Origin: Enterococcus nangangensis
GTDB taxonomy: Bacteria > Bacillota > Bacilli > Lactobacillales > Enterococcaceae
Direction of reading: 5' to 3'
Length of the DNA stretch: 39,424 bases
Assembly (NCBI RefSeq): GCF_005405245.1
Contig: NZ_BJDR01000019.1
Span: 1 to 39,424 of the forward strand
How positions within the stretch are numbered: position 1 is the first letter of the stretch; each line of letters opens with the position of its first letter. The translations under genes and the position numbers were made by a program. Positions 9,331 through 18,058 of this stretch are shown piece by piece. The notes under the pieces are model-generated. The model saw only the letters and a list, made by a program, of their open reading frames with translations, ran no database searches and was not told the DNA's origin.

Positions 9331-10110
9331 ATGGAACAATTATTGCCCATTCACGGGGGTTACAATTTTCGCGAACTAGGAGGGTATCCGACGTTAAAGG
9401 GAAAAAAGATTAAAGCCCAACGGATTATCCGCTCAGCAGCTTTAGATCAGTTGACCACCGCCGATGTTACTTTTTTGCAAAATTATGGTGTGCAACAGGT
9501 TATCGACTTTCGCACGACTGAGGAACGTTTGCAACAACCAGACAAAATTATTCCCCAAGCGGAATATTTACATTTACCAGTCTTTAAAGAAGACGAAACC
9601 CAAAGTACGATTTCCCCAACGGCACTGTTTGAAAAAATTTTAGCGGGGGAAAGTGGCGATGCACGGATGAAAAAATCCTATCAAGATTTTGTCGTCACGC
9701 CAGATGCTCAAAGAGCTTACCAAAAATTTTTCCAACAGTTATTGACGCAAAAAGGTGGGCTGTTATTCCACTGTACGGCGGGGAAAGACCGCACTGGCTT
9801 TGGTGCTTATCTCTTTTTAAATGCTTTAGAAGTTCCATCAGAAATTATTTGGCAAGATTATTTAAAGACCAATGATGCCTCGGCTCAAGCGGTACAAAAG
9901 ATGTTAGCTAGTGCTAAAGAACAGGGCGCACCGGAAATTTTACTCACCAATATTGAAGCCTTGATGGTGGCACGCAAAGAATATTTAACATCGGCCATCA
10001 CGGCGATTCACGAAAATTTCGGCGATACGGCTAACTTTTTGAAAAATGGCTTGCACTTAGCCCCTAGTGATTTAGCGCAATTACAAGCCGAGTATTTGGA
10101 GGAAGCGTAA
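9331..10110 (+). CDS. Tyrosine/dual-specificity phosphatase family protein
   Basis: Cysteine-dependent phosphatase of the group that includes low-specificity bacterial tyrosine and phosphoinositide phosphatases. The P-loop HCTAGKDRTG starts at H147; the catalytic cysteine is C148 and the arginine R154. YNFRELGGYP near residues 11-20 and IDFRT near 58-62 are typical of this family. Length is 259 residues from ATG 9331, chosen for AAGGAGG at 9317-9323 over a GTG at 9298. There is no signal peptide. Its stop overlaps the thioesterase start by one base (TAATG), indicating joint translation. The substrate is unknown. Confidence 0.88.
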   Translation: MEQLLPIHGGYNFRELGGYPTLKGKKIKAQRIIRSAALDQLTTADVTFLQNYGVQQVIDFRTTEERLQQPDKIIPQAEYLHLPVFKEDETQSTISPTALFEKILAGESGDARMKKSYQDFVVTPDAQRAYQKFFQQLLTQKGGLLFHCTAGKDRTGFGAYLFLNALEVPSEIIWQDYLKTNDASAQAVQKMLASAKEQGAPEILLTNIEALMVARKEYLTSAITAIHENFGDTANFLKNGLHLAPSDLAQLQAEYLEEA

Positions 10111-10853
10111 TGGCTAGTTTTACCTTAGACTATCAAGTGGTTTATTATGATACGGACTATCAAGGACAAATGACCTTGGAACGTTTAGCAGCCGTGGCAA
10201 TTCTCGCTTCTGAAGGACAAAGTACAGCCTTAAAGCGGGATGCTAGCTTCTTAGCGCCTCTGAATCTAGGGTGGGTCATTACCGAGTACCAACTAGAAAT
10301 CACTCGTTTGCCGCACCTCTTAGAACAAGTTACTTTCACGACGCAAGCCACCAGTTGGAATAAATTTTTTTGTTACCGCGACTTTTGGATCAAAGATGCC
10401 GCAGGTAACACGCTGGTAACGATTCACGCTACGTTTGTTTTGATGGACTTAAAGACGCGGAAAATGAAATCCGTGACGGAAGAAATTATTCGACCTTTTG
10501 GCGGGGTTAAAGAAAATAAAATTAAACGAGGCACGAAGTTTGAAGTACCAGCTGATGTTGCCAGTGAGCGGATTCCTTATCGGGTGCGTTACTTTGATCT
10601 TGATAGCAATCGGCACGTCAATAACGCGAAATACTTCACGTGGCTGTTGGACCCCTTAGGCAAGGAGTTTCTAGCCACCCATCTTCCCACTAACGTTCAC
10701 GTCCGTTTTGATAAAGAAGTGAGTTATGGCGAAACGATTGATAGTGTGGTGGCGGTTACGCAAAATCAGACTACTAGTTACCACACCATTGAAAATGCCA
10801 CCACCCGTTTTGCCGAAGCACAGATTACTTGGCGGGAAAGCGCAACGAAATAA
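10110..10853 (+). CDS. Acyl-ACP thioesterase (FatA/FatB-like double hotdog)
   Basis: Hydrolyses acyl-acyl carrier protein to free fatty acid, judged from the bacterial members of the acyl-ACP thioesterase family. Two hotdog repeats are visible: residues about 1-130, with TDYQGQM near 15-21, and about 150-247, with the active-site block YFDLDSNRHVNNAKY starting at residue 161 (D165, N167, H169). Length is 247 residues. The ATG overlaps the phosphatase stop and has GGAGG just upstream. A terminator-like hairpin follows. The physiological acyl chain length cannot be told from sequence. Confidence 0.88.
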   Translation: MASFTLDYQVVYYDTDYQGQMTLERLAAVAILASEGQSTALKRDASFLAPLNLGWVITEYQLEITRLPHLLEQVTFTTQATSWNKFFCYRDFWIKDAAGNTLVTIHATFVLMDLKTRKMKSVTEEIIRPFGGVKENKIKRGTKFEVPADVASERIPYRVRYFDLDSNRHVNNAKYFTWLLDPLGKEFLATHLPTNVHVRFDKEVSYGETIDSVVAVTQNQTTSYHTIENATTRFAEAQITWRESATK

Positions 10854-10890
10854 AAAAAGGGAGTGGGCCACTAATCAGCGGTCCACTCCC
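10853..10890 (-). terminator. Terminator of the asparaginase gene, partly bidirectional
   Basis: The stem GGGAGTGG(G/A)CC is closed over a loop near 10870-10879. On the minus strand it is followed by seven T residues, so it mainly terminates the minus-strand gene. The plus-strand side has only a weak T-tract. Confidence 0.85.
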
Positions 10891-10901
10891 TTCACGTTAC
10901 G

Positions 10902-11867
10902 CTATTCTTTTAAAAAACTAGTTAGGGCTTGGGTGTCTTTTGCAAACGGACTATTCAAGCCGATAATTAATTTGAGACGTGCTTTTTGAGCGTTAATCCC
11001 TTGGGTAAAAATTATGCCCATCTCTGCTAGTTCTACGCCGCCGCCTTCATAAGAGTAAACGGGTTCAGCGATGCCGTTGAAACAGCGAGAAACTAAAACC
11101 ACCGGAACTTGCGCTTCAATAAAACGGTGTAAGCCAGGAATCGCTTTAGGTGGCAGATTCCCCGCACCTAAAGCTTCAATCACTAAGCCGTCTAATTTTT
11201 GTGGTTCAAAGAGTTTAAAGAAAGAGTCCGTCATACCGGCATAAGCTTTAATAATCGGTACGCGTCCGGCAACGCTAGTAATGGGGATACAAGTTTGTTG
11301 CGCTGGACTTTGGAAAAAACGCACGCTATGCTTAGTCAAGACGCCCACTGGACCAAAAGTCGGGGAGCGAAAGGTAGCCACATTGGTAGTATGGGTTTTA
11401 GTGACAAATTGGGCTGCGTGAATTTCATCATTCATGACCACCACTACGCCGCGACCAAGAGCAGCTGTGGAATTAGCAACGCGGATGGCGCTTAATAAGT
11501 TATATAAGCCGTCGCTGCCTAGCTCATTACTGGAGCGCATCGCCCCAGTTAAAGCTACGGGAATTAAATTGCCGATAGTCTCTTGTAAAAAGTACGCCGT
11601 TTCTTCTAGTGTATCGGTGCCATGGGTAATCACGACACCATTGAAACCAGTTTGGGCTGCAGTGCGAATGCGTAAACTCAAAGCTAACATTTCTTTTAAA
11701 GTAATATGCGGGGATGGTAAGTTAAACATTTCTTCTGTGACTAGCTCAGTATCTGGAGCCACCGGAAGGGCTAAGTGGCTTAAAGGATTTGTGGTATCAG
11801 GAGCGACGCCATGTTCGGTGTTGTGCATGGCAATGGTGCCCCCTGTATGTAAGATTAAAATTTTCAT
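10902..11867 (-). CDS. ansA: L-asparaginase, type I (cytoplasmic)
   Basis: Hydrolyses L-asparagine to aspartate and ammonia. Both family threonine motifs are present: HTGGTIAM with T11, and THGTDTLEE at residues 81-89 (T84, D85). The lysine motif TKTHTTNVATF lies near the middle. There is no signal peptide, which supports the cytoplasmic type I form. Length is 321 residues. The minus-strand ATG has GGGAGG a few bases upstream. It is a single-gene unit convergent with the thioesterase and divergent from the DUF72 gene. Confidence 0.95.
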   Translation of the reverse strand: MKILILHTGGTIAMHNTEHGVAPDTTNPLSHLALPVAPDTELVTEEMFNLPSPHITLKEMLALSLRIRTAAQTGFNGVVITHGTDTLEETAYFLQETIGNLIPVALTGAMRSSNELGSDGLYNLLSAIRVANSTAALGRGVVVVMNDEIHAAQFVTKTHTTNVATFRSPTFGPVGVLTKHSVRFFQSPAQQTCIPITSVAGRVPIIKAYAGMTDSFFKLFEPQKLDGLVIEALGAGNLPPKAIPGLHRFIEAQVPVVLVSRCFNGIAEPVYSYEGGGVELAEMGIIFTQGINAQKARLKLIIGLNSPFAKDTQALTSFLKE

Positions 11868-11903
11868 CGTGTTCCTCCCATCAATCGATTGGCTCTAAAG
11901 GTT

Positions 11904-11911
11904 ATTATACT
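11904..11911. promoter_or_regulatory. Overlapping divergent -10 candidates for ansA and the DUF72 gene
   Basis: TTATACT on the plus strand gives TATACT (11906-11911). The same bases on the minus strand give a perfect TATAAT (11909 to 11904). Neither has a convincing -35. The 80-base gap between divergent genes holds no other candidate. Confidence 0.35.
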
Positions 11912-11947
11912 AAATTTAAGAGAGAAATTCCGCAAAGGAGGTAAAAA

Positions 11948-12769
11948 ATGTTTAAAGTCGGCTTGTCGAGTTTTAAAGATCACCCAGACATACAACTTAC
12001 TAACAAAAGTACTCTTTATGATTATGCGCGCTCTTTTAACTTAATCGAATTAGATTTAGGTTATCATGTGATTCCAGCTCCAGTTCAAGTAGACAAATGG
12101 GTCCAACAAGTACCGCCGAGTTTTCAATTTATTCCCAAAGCCTATGCTGGCATGACGCTGCAAGAGAGTTGGCAACGTCACTATGAAAGTGAAAGTGCAA
12201 TGTTTACCGCTTTTGCCCAAAGCTATCAACCGTTACGGGAGGCTGGTAAACTGGGGATAGTCTTGTTTCAGTTTTCTCAAAGTTTTGATTTCAGTAACGA
12301 GCACGGTGCTTATTTACAAAAAATTCGCCACTACTTACCAGATTGGCCCCTCGCGGTGGAATTTCGTCACGGCTCATGGTTTCAACGAGAGGCTTTGAAA
12401 AAAACGCTAGGCTTGTTTCAACGTTTAAAGCTCAGTTTAGTGGCTGTGGATGAACCGCAACGGGGGACGCTGCCCGTACCATTTTTTATTTATCCTACTA
12501 GTGAGACGCTATTAGTGCGTTGCCATGGCCGAAACTTAGCCGGATGGGTATCAGGCAAAAAAGAATACCGCACTCTCTATCAATATCCACCAGAAGAACT
12601 ACAAGAACTTCAAGCAAAAATCCTAAAAAAAGCAGTAGCATTTAAAAATGTCTATATTATTTTCAATAATAATGCTGGACACCACGCAGCACTGAACGCC
12701 AAAAGTTTTGCGTCTCTTTTAGACTTGCCACCGGTAGACTTGCATCCTAATCAACTAGATTTATTTTAA
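11948..12769 (+). CDS. DUF72 family protein (YecE-like)
   Basis: Member of the DUF72 family, a TIM-barrel-like group without an agreed biochemical function. Recognised from the opening KVGLSSFKDHP, from LGIVLFQFSQSF and the block LAVEFRHGSWF, and from VRCHGRN and IIFNNNAGHHA near the C-terminus. Length is 273 residues, normal for the family. The ATG has AAAGGAGG about seven bases upstream. It is probably monocistronic. Confidence 0.9.
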   Translation: MFKVGLSSFKDHPDIQLTNKSTLYDYARSFNLIELDLGYHVIPAPVQVDKWVQQVPPSFQFIPKAYAGMTLQESWQRHYESESAMFTAFAQSYQPLREAGKLGIVLFQFSQSFDFSNEHGAYLQKIRHYLPDWPLAVEFRHGSWFQREALKKTLGLFQRLKLSLVAVDEPQRGTLPVPFFIYPTSETLLVRCHGRNLAGWVSGKKEYRTLYQYPPEELQELQAKILKKAVAFKNVYIIFNNNAGHHAALNAKSFASLLDLPPVDLHPNQLDLF

Positions 12770-12778
12770 AAAGTCTTC

Positions 12779-12835
12779 CTCAACTCAGCGTAGCGTTGAG
12801 AAATAAGGTATAATTAAGGAACGAAGTAGCGTTGA
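12779..12835 (+). promoter_or_regulatory. Promoter region of the HAD gene with a repeated 10-mer
   Basis: CTCAAC (12779-12784) can pair with GTTGAG (12795-12800). TATAAT at 12809-12814 is a perfect -10 without a clear -35. The 10-mer GTAGCGTTGA occurs at 12790-12799 and again at 12826-12835, on either side of the -10, which is a layout that could serve a DNA-binding regulator. Confidence 0.4.
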
Positions 12836-12849
12836 AGGAGGGATAGTGG

Positions 12850-13704
12850 ATGATAAAAGCAGTCTTTTTTGATATTGACGGTACGTTGCTAAATAGTAAA
12901 GGACACGCCGCCAAGTCCACTAAAAATGCTTTGGCTTCCCTCCACGCTCAAGGGGTTTTAGTTGGCGTAGCGACAGGCCGCGGACCGTATCGTTTGCAAG
13001 AACGCATCGACAAAGTGAATTTAGATATTTTTGTGACTTACAACGGGCAGTTAGTCTATTCTCCTAAGCGCACCTGGCATGCCCAAGCATTTGACTTAGA
13101 GACTTTACATCAACTGATGGAGTTTGCGGAAAATAATCAGCGGCAAATGCTCTTTGGGACGCGCTATAAAATTTTTGGTAGTCGTTTAATGCGCTTGAGT
13201 CAGACCCGCACTGCGCAAAAACTTTTTCGCTTATTGCCTAAGTGGTTTCCAGTGTACTCTTTTAAAAAAGTTGTCTCTTTGATTAAACGTTTTGTTTCTC
13301 CTACGCGTCTTAATCATGCAGCCCTTTTGAATATGCCCATCTATCAGTGCGTAATGCTGAGTCCCATGGGGGAATTGGCTCGTTTAAAAGCACTTTTTCC
13401 TAATTGTCATTTCACCCGTTCCAATAAATTGACGGTGGATATTATTCCCCAAGGAGGCTCTAAGCTTTCAGGCATTGAAAAAGTCATTGAACCTTTAGGT
13501 ATTAAAATGAGTGAAGTGATGGTTTTTGGGGACTCATGGAACGACTTAGAGATGCTACAAGCCGCAGGAGTGGGCGTGGCGATGGGAAATGCGCCCCAAG
13601 AGGTGCAAAAGAAGGCCGATTACGTCACCACCAGCAATAACCACGACGGGATTTACCAAGCCTTACAGCACTATCAATTAATCTTGCCAGCGTACGAAAT
13701 TTAA
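12850..13704 (+). CDS. Cof-type HAD-IIB family hydrolase
   Basis: Predicted cytoplasmic phosphatase of the haloacid dehalogenase superfamily; Cof-type members act on sugar phosphates, flavin or cofactor phosphates with broad specificity. Motif I is FFDIDGTLL with the nucleophile D8 and D10. Motif II is VATGRGPY. The distal motif VMFGDSWNDLEMLQAAG is followed by GVAMGNAP, exactly as in Cof proteins. The type IIB cap lies between (about residues 80-200). Length is 284 residues. The ATG is preceded by GAAGGAGGG. The natural substrate cannot be predicted. Confidence 0.92.
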   Translation: MIKAVFFDIDGTLLNSKGHAAKSTKNALASLHAQGVLVGVATGRGPYRLQERIDKVNLDIFVTYNGQLVYSPKRTWHAQAFDLETLHQLMEFAENNQRQMLFGTRYKIFGSRLMRLSQTRTAQKLFRLLPKWFPVYSFKKVVSLIKRFVSPTRLNHAALLNMPIYQCVMLSPMGELARLKALFPNCHFTRSNKLTVDIIPQGGSKLSGIEKVIEPLGIKMSEVMVFGDSWNDLEMLQAAGVGVAMGNAPQEVQKKADYVTTSNNHDGIYQALQHYQLILPAYEI

Positions 13705-13746
13705 GAAAACTTTTCCAAAAGAATTAGTGATAGATTCTTCAGGGTA

Positions 13747-13755
13747 TGCTATAAT
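13747..13755 (+). promoter_or_regulatory. Extended -10 promoter for ezrA
   Basis: TGCTATAAT is a perfect extended -10 element and would give a leader of about 90 bases. No strong -35 is seen. I see no structured element in the leader. Confidence 0.55.
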
Positions 13756-13851
13756 TCCATTTAGATGTCTATTGGAGACGTATTATTTAAAATAAGCCTT
13801 TATTATATAAAAATTATGCTAGTGGAATAGTCAATTAACGGGGGAACAAAG

Positions 13852-15576
13852 ATGAAAAGCAATGTAATCATTCTAGTATTCGTGGTCATTATTATCGTAG
13901 CGGCGCTGATTTATGTTTTGGGATACTTCTTGAAGAAGAATAATCAAGACAAGTTAGATGCCTTAGAGGAACGGAAAATTAATCTTTTTGATTTACCTGT
14001 GCTGGAAGAAATTGACGACATCAAAAAAATGCACCTCGTGGGGCAAAGCCAAAATACCTTTAGAGAATGGAATCAACGTTGGCAAGAACTTTCTACCACC
14101 GAATTTGCTAATTTTGAAAGTCAAATTTTTGAAGCTGAAAACCTAAATGAGACGTTCCGCTTATTTAAAGTAAAAAGCGCTATTGAAGAAGCCAATGGAA
14201 CAGTGGATGCCATGGAAGCTGCCGTTGAAGAAATTCGCAAAGGTTTGAAAGAACTACGGGAAAGTGAAGAACGGAATTCCTTAGCTGTCCAACATGCTTT
14301 AGACGTTTACGATGAGTTGAAAAAAGACGTTAAAGATGACGGCAAGAAATTCGGTCCAGCTTTACCAGAATTGAAAAAACAATTAAAGAATATCGAAACG
14401 GAATTTACCACCTTTGTTACTTTAAATACATCTGGTGATCCAATTGAAGCGCGAGACGTTTTAGAAGGCGCTGAACAAAAGACCTTTGAAATGCAAGACT
14501 TAATGAAACGGATTCCCGTCGCTTACACAAACTTGGACAAGACCTACCCCGACCAAGCTAAAGAGCTAAAAGAAACGTACAAGAAGTTAACCACAGAACA
14601 TTATGTTTTCCCTGAAGCCGATTTAGAAAAACAAATTAAAAATGTCAGTGGTAAAATTCAAAACAATCTTGGGGATTTAACCAAAATTGAAATGGATAGC
14701 GTGGAACGTGGTAACAGCGAGCTAGAAGAAGAAATTGATAACCTGTACAGTATCATGGAACGGGAAATGAATTCTAAAAACTACGTTGACGGTCAAAAAG
14801 ATACTATCGCCGATTACATTGCCCACACGGAAAAGAATAATCGTCAATTATTAATTGAATTGGATCACATTTCTCAAAGTTACGCCTTAACAAAAAATGA
14901 ACTAGGACGCGCCCGCGGTTTCCAAAGTCAAATTGAAGAAATCACGCGTCAAAATCAAGAGATGGAACCTAAGCTAAAAGAGCACACCGTTGCTTTTTCT
15001 GAAGTGGAAAGTTTCTACAAAAATACTTACGATGTGTTGGAAGACTTAGAGAGCCAACAAGTTGAAATCGATAAAGAGTTACAAGAATTGCGTCAAGGGG
15101 AAAAAGTTGCCCAAGAAAAAATTGACGGCTTTGAATTTAAATTGCGGAACTTAAAACGTTACGTGGAAAAACAACGCTTGCCGGGGCTGCCTGGGGATTA
15201 CTTAGAATTCTTCTTTGTGGTAACGGATCATGTGGAAGACTTGAGTAAAGAATTAAATCGCATCCGTATTAATATGGATGATGTGAATCGTATCGTTGGG
15301 TTATGTGAAGAAGATTTAACCGAGTTAGATCAACGGACTCACGACTTAGTAGATGCTGCTGCTTTAACGGAACAAATGATGCAATACGCTAACCGTTATC
15401 GCCATACGAATCCAGCAATTAAATCAGCGATTGATACAGCGTTACATTTATTCAGTCAAGAGTACCTTTACCAAGAAGCTTTAGATGAAATTGGCACAGC
15501 TTTGGAAAAAGCAGAGCCCGGTGCTTTCAAACGTATCGAAGCTTTCTATTATGACCATCGTGACAACTTATCTTAA
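13852..15576 (+). CDS. ezrA: Septation ring formation regulator EzrA
   Basis: Membrane-anchored regulator of FtsZ ring formation in low-GC Gram-positive bacteria. One N-terminal membrane segment (about residues 5-26) with a short outside tail is followed by a large cytoplasmic coiled-coil region of spectrin-like repeats, rich in Glu, Lys, Leu and Gln. NLFDLPVLEEI after the anchor and the C-terminal ANRYRHTNPAIKSAI are characteristic. Length is 574 residues, as usual. The ATG has GGGGG and AAAG just upstream. A strong terminator follows, so it is monocistronic. Confidence 0.96.
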   Translation: MKSNVIILVFVVIIIVAALIYVLGYFLKKNNQDKLDALEERKINLFDLPVLEEIDDIKKMHLVGQSQNTFREWNQRWQELSTTEFANFESQIFEAENLNETFRLFKVKSAIEEANGTVDAMEAAVEEIRKGLKELRESEERNSLAVQHALDVYDELKKDVKDDGKKFGPALPELKKQLKNIETEFTTFVTLNTSGDPIEARDVLEGAEQKTFEMQDLMKRIPVAYTNLDKTYPDQAKELKETYKKLTTEHYVFPEADLEKQIKNVSGKIQNNLGDLTKIEMDSVERGNSELEEEIDNLYSIMEREMNSKNYVDGQKDTIADYIAHTEKNNRQLLIELDHISQSYALTKNELGRARGFQSQIEEITRQNQEMEPKLKEHTVAFSEVESFYKNTYDVLEDLESQQVEIDKELQELRQGEKVAQEKIDGFEFKLRNLKRYVEKQRLPGLPGDYLEFFFVVTDHVEDLSKELNRIRINMDDVNRIVGLCEEDLTELDQRTHDLVDAAALTEQMMQYANRYRHTNPAIKSAIDTALHLFSQEYLYQEALDEIGTALEKAEPGAFKRIEAFYYDHRDNLS

Positions 15577-15591
15577 ACTGTTAACGATCTT

Positions 15592-15628
15592 AAAATCCTC
15601 GAGAATTTTCTTGAGGATTTTTATTTTT
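15592..15628 (+). terminator. Terminator of ezrA
   Basis: AAAATCCTC (15592-15600) pairs with GAGGATTTT around 15613-15621 and is followed by TTATTTTT. Confidence 0.88.
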
Positions 15629-15662
15629 GCTAAAAATTGGAGTAAAGAGAAAAGCCGAATCC

Positions 15663-15692
15663 TTAGCCAACCTAAAAAAAGACTTGTATAAT
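15663..15692 (+). promoter_or_regulatory. Candidate promoter of the aquaporin gene
   Basis: TATAAT at 15687-15692 is a perfect -10. The only -35-like bases are TTAGCC (15663-15668) with an 18-base spacer, a weak match. Confidence 0.45.
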
Positions 15693-15727
15693 AAAGATAG
15701 CTTTGAATAAGGGAGGTGAAAGACAAG

Positions 15728-16384
15728 ATGAGAAAATATCTCGCAGAGCTACTAGGAACCTTTATGTTAGTTTTCTTAGGAACAGGAACGGTGGTAATTG
15801 CCAAAGGTGATACGTTAGCCATTGGGTTATCCTTCGGGTTAGCCATTACGATTATGGCCTACAGTGTCGGCGGAATTTCTGGGGGTCAATTTAATCCCGC
15901 AGTAACGATTGCCATGATGATTAACGGCCGGACAAAAGTTCAAGATGGCATCTTTTACATTATCACACAATTTATTGGAGCAACCTTAGCCTCCGCGGTT
16001 TTAGCTATTTTTATTAATGCGTTAGGCTTGCCAACAGATGGCTTTGGACAGACGGATTTCCCTGAAATCTCTGCTGGCATTGCTGTATTGGTGGAAGTGA
16101 TTATTACTTTCCTTTTTATCCTGGTAATTTTGATGGTTACCAGCAAGAAGTATGGCAACAGCCAAATGGCACCTTTAGCCATTGGTTTAGTGCTAAGTTT
16201 CTTAATCATCGTGGCTTTAAACTTAACTGGCGGCTCTTTAAACCCAGCGCGGAGTTTTGGTCCAGCAATTTTTGCTGGCGGTAGCGCTCTTAGTCATTAC
16301 TGGGTGTATATCGTTGGTCCCGTTGTCGGTGGTATCTTAGCTGCTTTATGCGGTAAATTCATGGGCAGTGAAGAGGAAGCTTAA
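15728..16384 (+). CDS. MIP family aquaporin (water channel type)
   Basis: Six-segment membrane channel with two half-helix NPA loops: NPA at residues 56-58 (GGQFNPAVT) and 172-174 (LNPARSFGP). The arginine R175 of the selectivity filter is present. The residue after it is S rather than the D usual in glycerol facilitators, and the 218-residue length fits the AqpZ type better than GlpF. I therefore call it a water-type aquaporin; other small neutral solutes remain possible. ATG 15728 is chosen because GGAGGT lies about 10 bases upstream; an in-frame GTG at 15716 overlaps that site. A terminator follows. Confidence 0.9.
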   Translation: MRKYLAELLGTFMLVFLGTGTVVIAKGDTLAIGLSFGLAITIMAYSVGGISGGQFNPAVTIAMMINGRTKVQDGIFYIITQFIGATLASAVLAIFINALGLPTDGFGQTDFPEISAGIAVLVEVIITFLFILVILMVTSKKYGNSQMAPLAIGLVLSFLIIVALNLTGGSLNPARSFGPAIFAGGSALSHYWVYIVGPVVGGILAALCGKFMGSEEEA

Positions 16385-16394
16385 GGACATGTTT

Positions 16395-16431
16395 AAAAGA
16401 TATAGGCGTGAGCCTGTATCTTTTTTCTTTT
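16395..16431 (+). terminator. Terminator of the aquaporin gene
   Basis: AAAGATATAGGC pairs with GCCTGTATCTTT (one T-G pair) around a GTGA loop and is followed by a T-rich tail. Confidence 0.92.
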
Positions 16432-16509
16432 GAAGAGGCGCTTTTCATTGCATTTACCAAGAGAGTTTGGGAAAATTAAGACGAACATAAATTTAAGGAG
16501 GCAACATTC

Positions 16510-17358
16510 ATGAGTTTAACTAGCACGTATACTTTAAACAACGGCGTAAAAATTCCGCAAGTAGGCTTTGGTACGTGGCAAACGCCGGATGGTCAAGTGG
16601 CAGAAGAATCTGTTTTAAAAGCACTAGAGGTGGGGTATCGTCATATTGATACGGCACAAGGCTATCACAATGAGGAGAGTATTGGCGAGGGCTTACGGAA
16701 GTCCGGCATTCCCCGCGCAGAAATTTTCTTAACCACTAAATTATGGAACAGCAACCATACTAAAGAACTAGTGCAGTCTTCTTTTGCTGAATCTTTGAAA
16801 AAATTACAAACTGACTATGTAGATTTATTTTTAATCCATTGGCCTAATCCGGTTATGTATCGTGACAACTGGCAAAAAGCCAACGCGGAAACGTGGGCCG
16901 CTATGGAAGAACTTTACGCGGCGGGTAAAATCAAAGCGTTAGGAGTCTCCAACTTTATGATTCACCACTTGGAAGAGTTGGCGAAAACTGCTAAAGTAAT
17001 GCCGGCCGTCAACCAAGTTTTCTTAGCACCGGGGGAAGAACAAGCCACACTTGCTGCTTACTGCCAAGAACACAATATTATTTTAGAAGCTTATTCACCC
17101 CTAGGAACGGGTCGCATCTTCAACGTACCTGAGATGCAAGCTTTAGCTGAAAAGTACAATAAATCCATTGCCCAAATTGCGTTGCGTTGGTCTTTACAAC
17201 ACGGCTTCTTGCCACTACCAAAATCCGTGACCCCAAGTCGGATTCAAGAAAATAGCGAAATTTTTGATTTTGAATTAGCACCGGAAGACATGGCCCTGAT
17301 TAACGCCCTTGATGGTGTTGTTGGCAAACAAAAGAATCCCGATACAACTAATTTTTAA
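16510..17358 (+). CDS. Aldo/keto reductase (2,5-diketo-gluconate reductase-like)
   Basis: NADPH-dependent carbonyl reductase. The catalytic tetrad is intact: D47 and Y52 (HIDTAQGYHNE), K77 (TTKLWN) and H110 (FLIHWP). IKALGVSNF and the cofactor-binding LPKSVTPSRIQEN near the C-terminus fit the AKR5-like subgroup. Length is 282 residues. The ATG has AAGGAGG about 9 bases upstream. It is flanked by terminators on both sides, so it is a single-gene unit. The physiological substrate is not predictable. Confidence 0.94.
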   Translation: MSLTSTYTLNNGVKIPQVGFGTWQTPDGQVAEESVLKALEVGYRHIDTAQGYHNEESIGEGLRKSGIPRAEIFLTTKLWNSNHTKELVQSSFAESLKKLQTDYVDLFLIHWPNPVMYRDNWQKANAETWAAMEELYAAGKIKALGVSNFMIHHLEELAKTAKVMPAVNQVFLAPGEEQATLAAYCQEHNIILEAYSPLGTGRIFNVPEMQALAEKYNKSIAQIALRWSLQHGFLPLPKSVTPSRIQENSEIFDFELAPEDMALINALDGVVGKQKNPDTTNF

Positions 17359-17363
17359 GTCAT

Positions 17364-17406
17364 AAAAAGCCAGTTGTCCTGAAATTTTCAGGCGGCTGGC
17401 TTTTTC
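17364..17406. terminator. Bidirectional terminator between the reductase and the kinase gene
   Basis: AAAAAGCCAG pairs with CTGGCTTTTT, with an inner CCTGAAA/TTTCAGG stem. A and T tracts at both ends allow termination of the two convergent genes. Confidence 0.92.
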
Positions 17407-17415
17407 GTTATTTCT

Positions 17416-17982
17416 TTATAAATAAAAGGCTAATTTTTCCCGTAATTGATAAAGCGTTTGTTCTGGACTTTGGGTATTGTCTACGACAATGAGTTGTGGC
17501 ACTTGGGCTTGGAGTTGGCTGAGTTCCGCCATTTCTTGTTGAAATTGGGCGATGCGCTTAGCCGTTTCTGCTGGGGACAAGCGGCGTTTTTTAAGCCGCG
17601 CTACTAATGTTTTTTCGTCGATTTTTAAATAAATCGGCAGCAAGGGTTGGAGCTGCTCTGCTAAGTGATAGTAGCCCGGCACCGTGATGACAGCAAAGCC
17701 AGCTTGTTGTTGTGTCTTCCGACGCACTTCAATTTTTTGCGTGCCGTAATATTGCCCCACGTAACAGTCGTCTTCAAAAAATTCTTCTTGCGCTTTTAAC
17801 GCTAAAAATTTTTCCCGACTGATAAAATAATAATCTTCACCATTTTTTTCTTGCGGTCTTTTCAGCCGAGTGGTGGTGGTGATGACTTTGCGTTTTTTGC
17901 CTAGTAAAGCTTCGGAAATAGAGGTCTTGCCGGAAGCACTGGCTCCCATGAAACAAATTAACGGATGTTGTAAAGTCTCCAT
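17416..17982 (-). CDS. Guanylate kinase-like nucleotide kinase
   Basis: P-loop kinase with a guanylate-kinase layout. The P-loop is GASASGKTS near residues 13-21. TTRLKRPQEKNGEDYYF aligns with the GMP-binding block of GMP kinases, keeping both arginines, the glutamate and the tyrosine, and GQYYGT matches the second GMP contact. A lid-like RLKKRRLSPAETAKRI follows. Length is 188 residues, slightly shorter than housekeeping Gmk. It lacks the usual rpoZ/priA neighbours, so it is probably a paralogue. The ATG has AAGGAG upstream on the minus strand. Phosphorylation of GMP is plausible but unproven. Confidence 0.82.
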   Translation of the reverse strand: METLQHPLICFMGASASGKTSISEALLGKKRKVITTTTRLKRPQEKNGEDYYFISREKFLALKAQEEFFEDDCYVGQYYGTQKIEVRRKTQQQAGFAVITVPGYYHLAEQLQPLLPIYLKIDEKTLVARLKKRRLSPAETAKRIAQFQQEMAELSQLQAQVPQLIVVDNTQSPEQTLYQLREKLAFYL

Positions 17983-18058
17983 AAGATAACTCCTTTGCTA
18001 AATTCTTCTTTATTGTATCATTCTCTTGTTCTTTGCTGTAGGTTTTCAATTCAAATCA

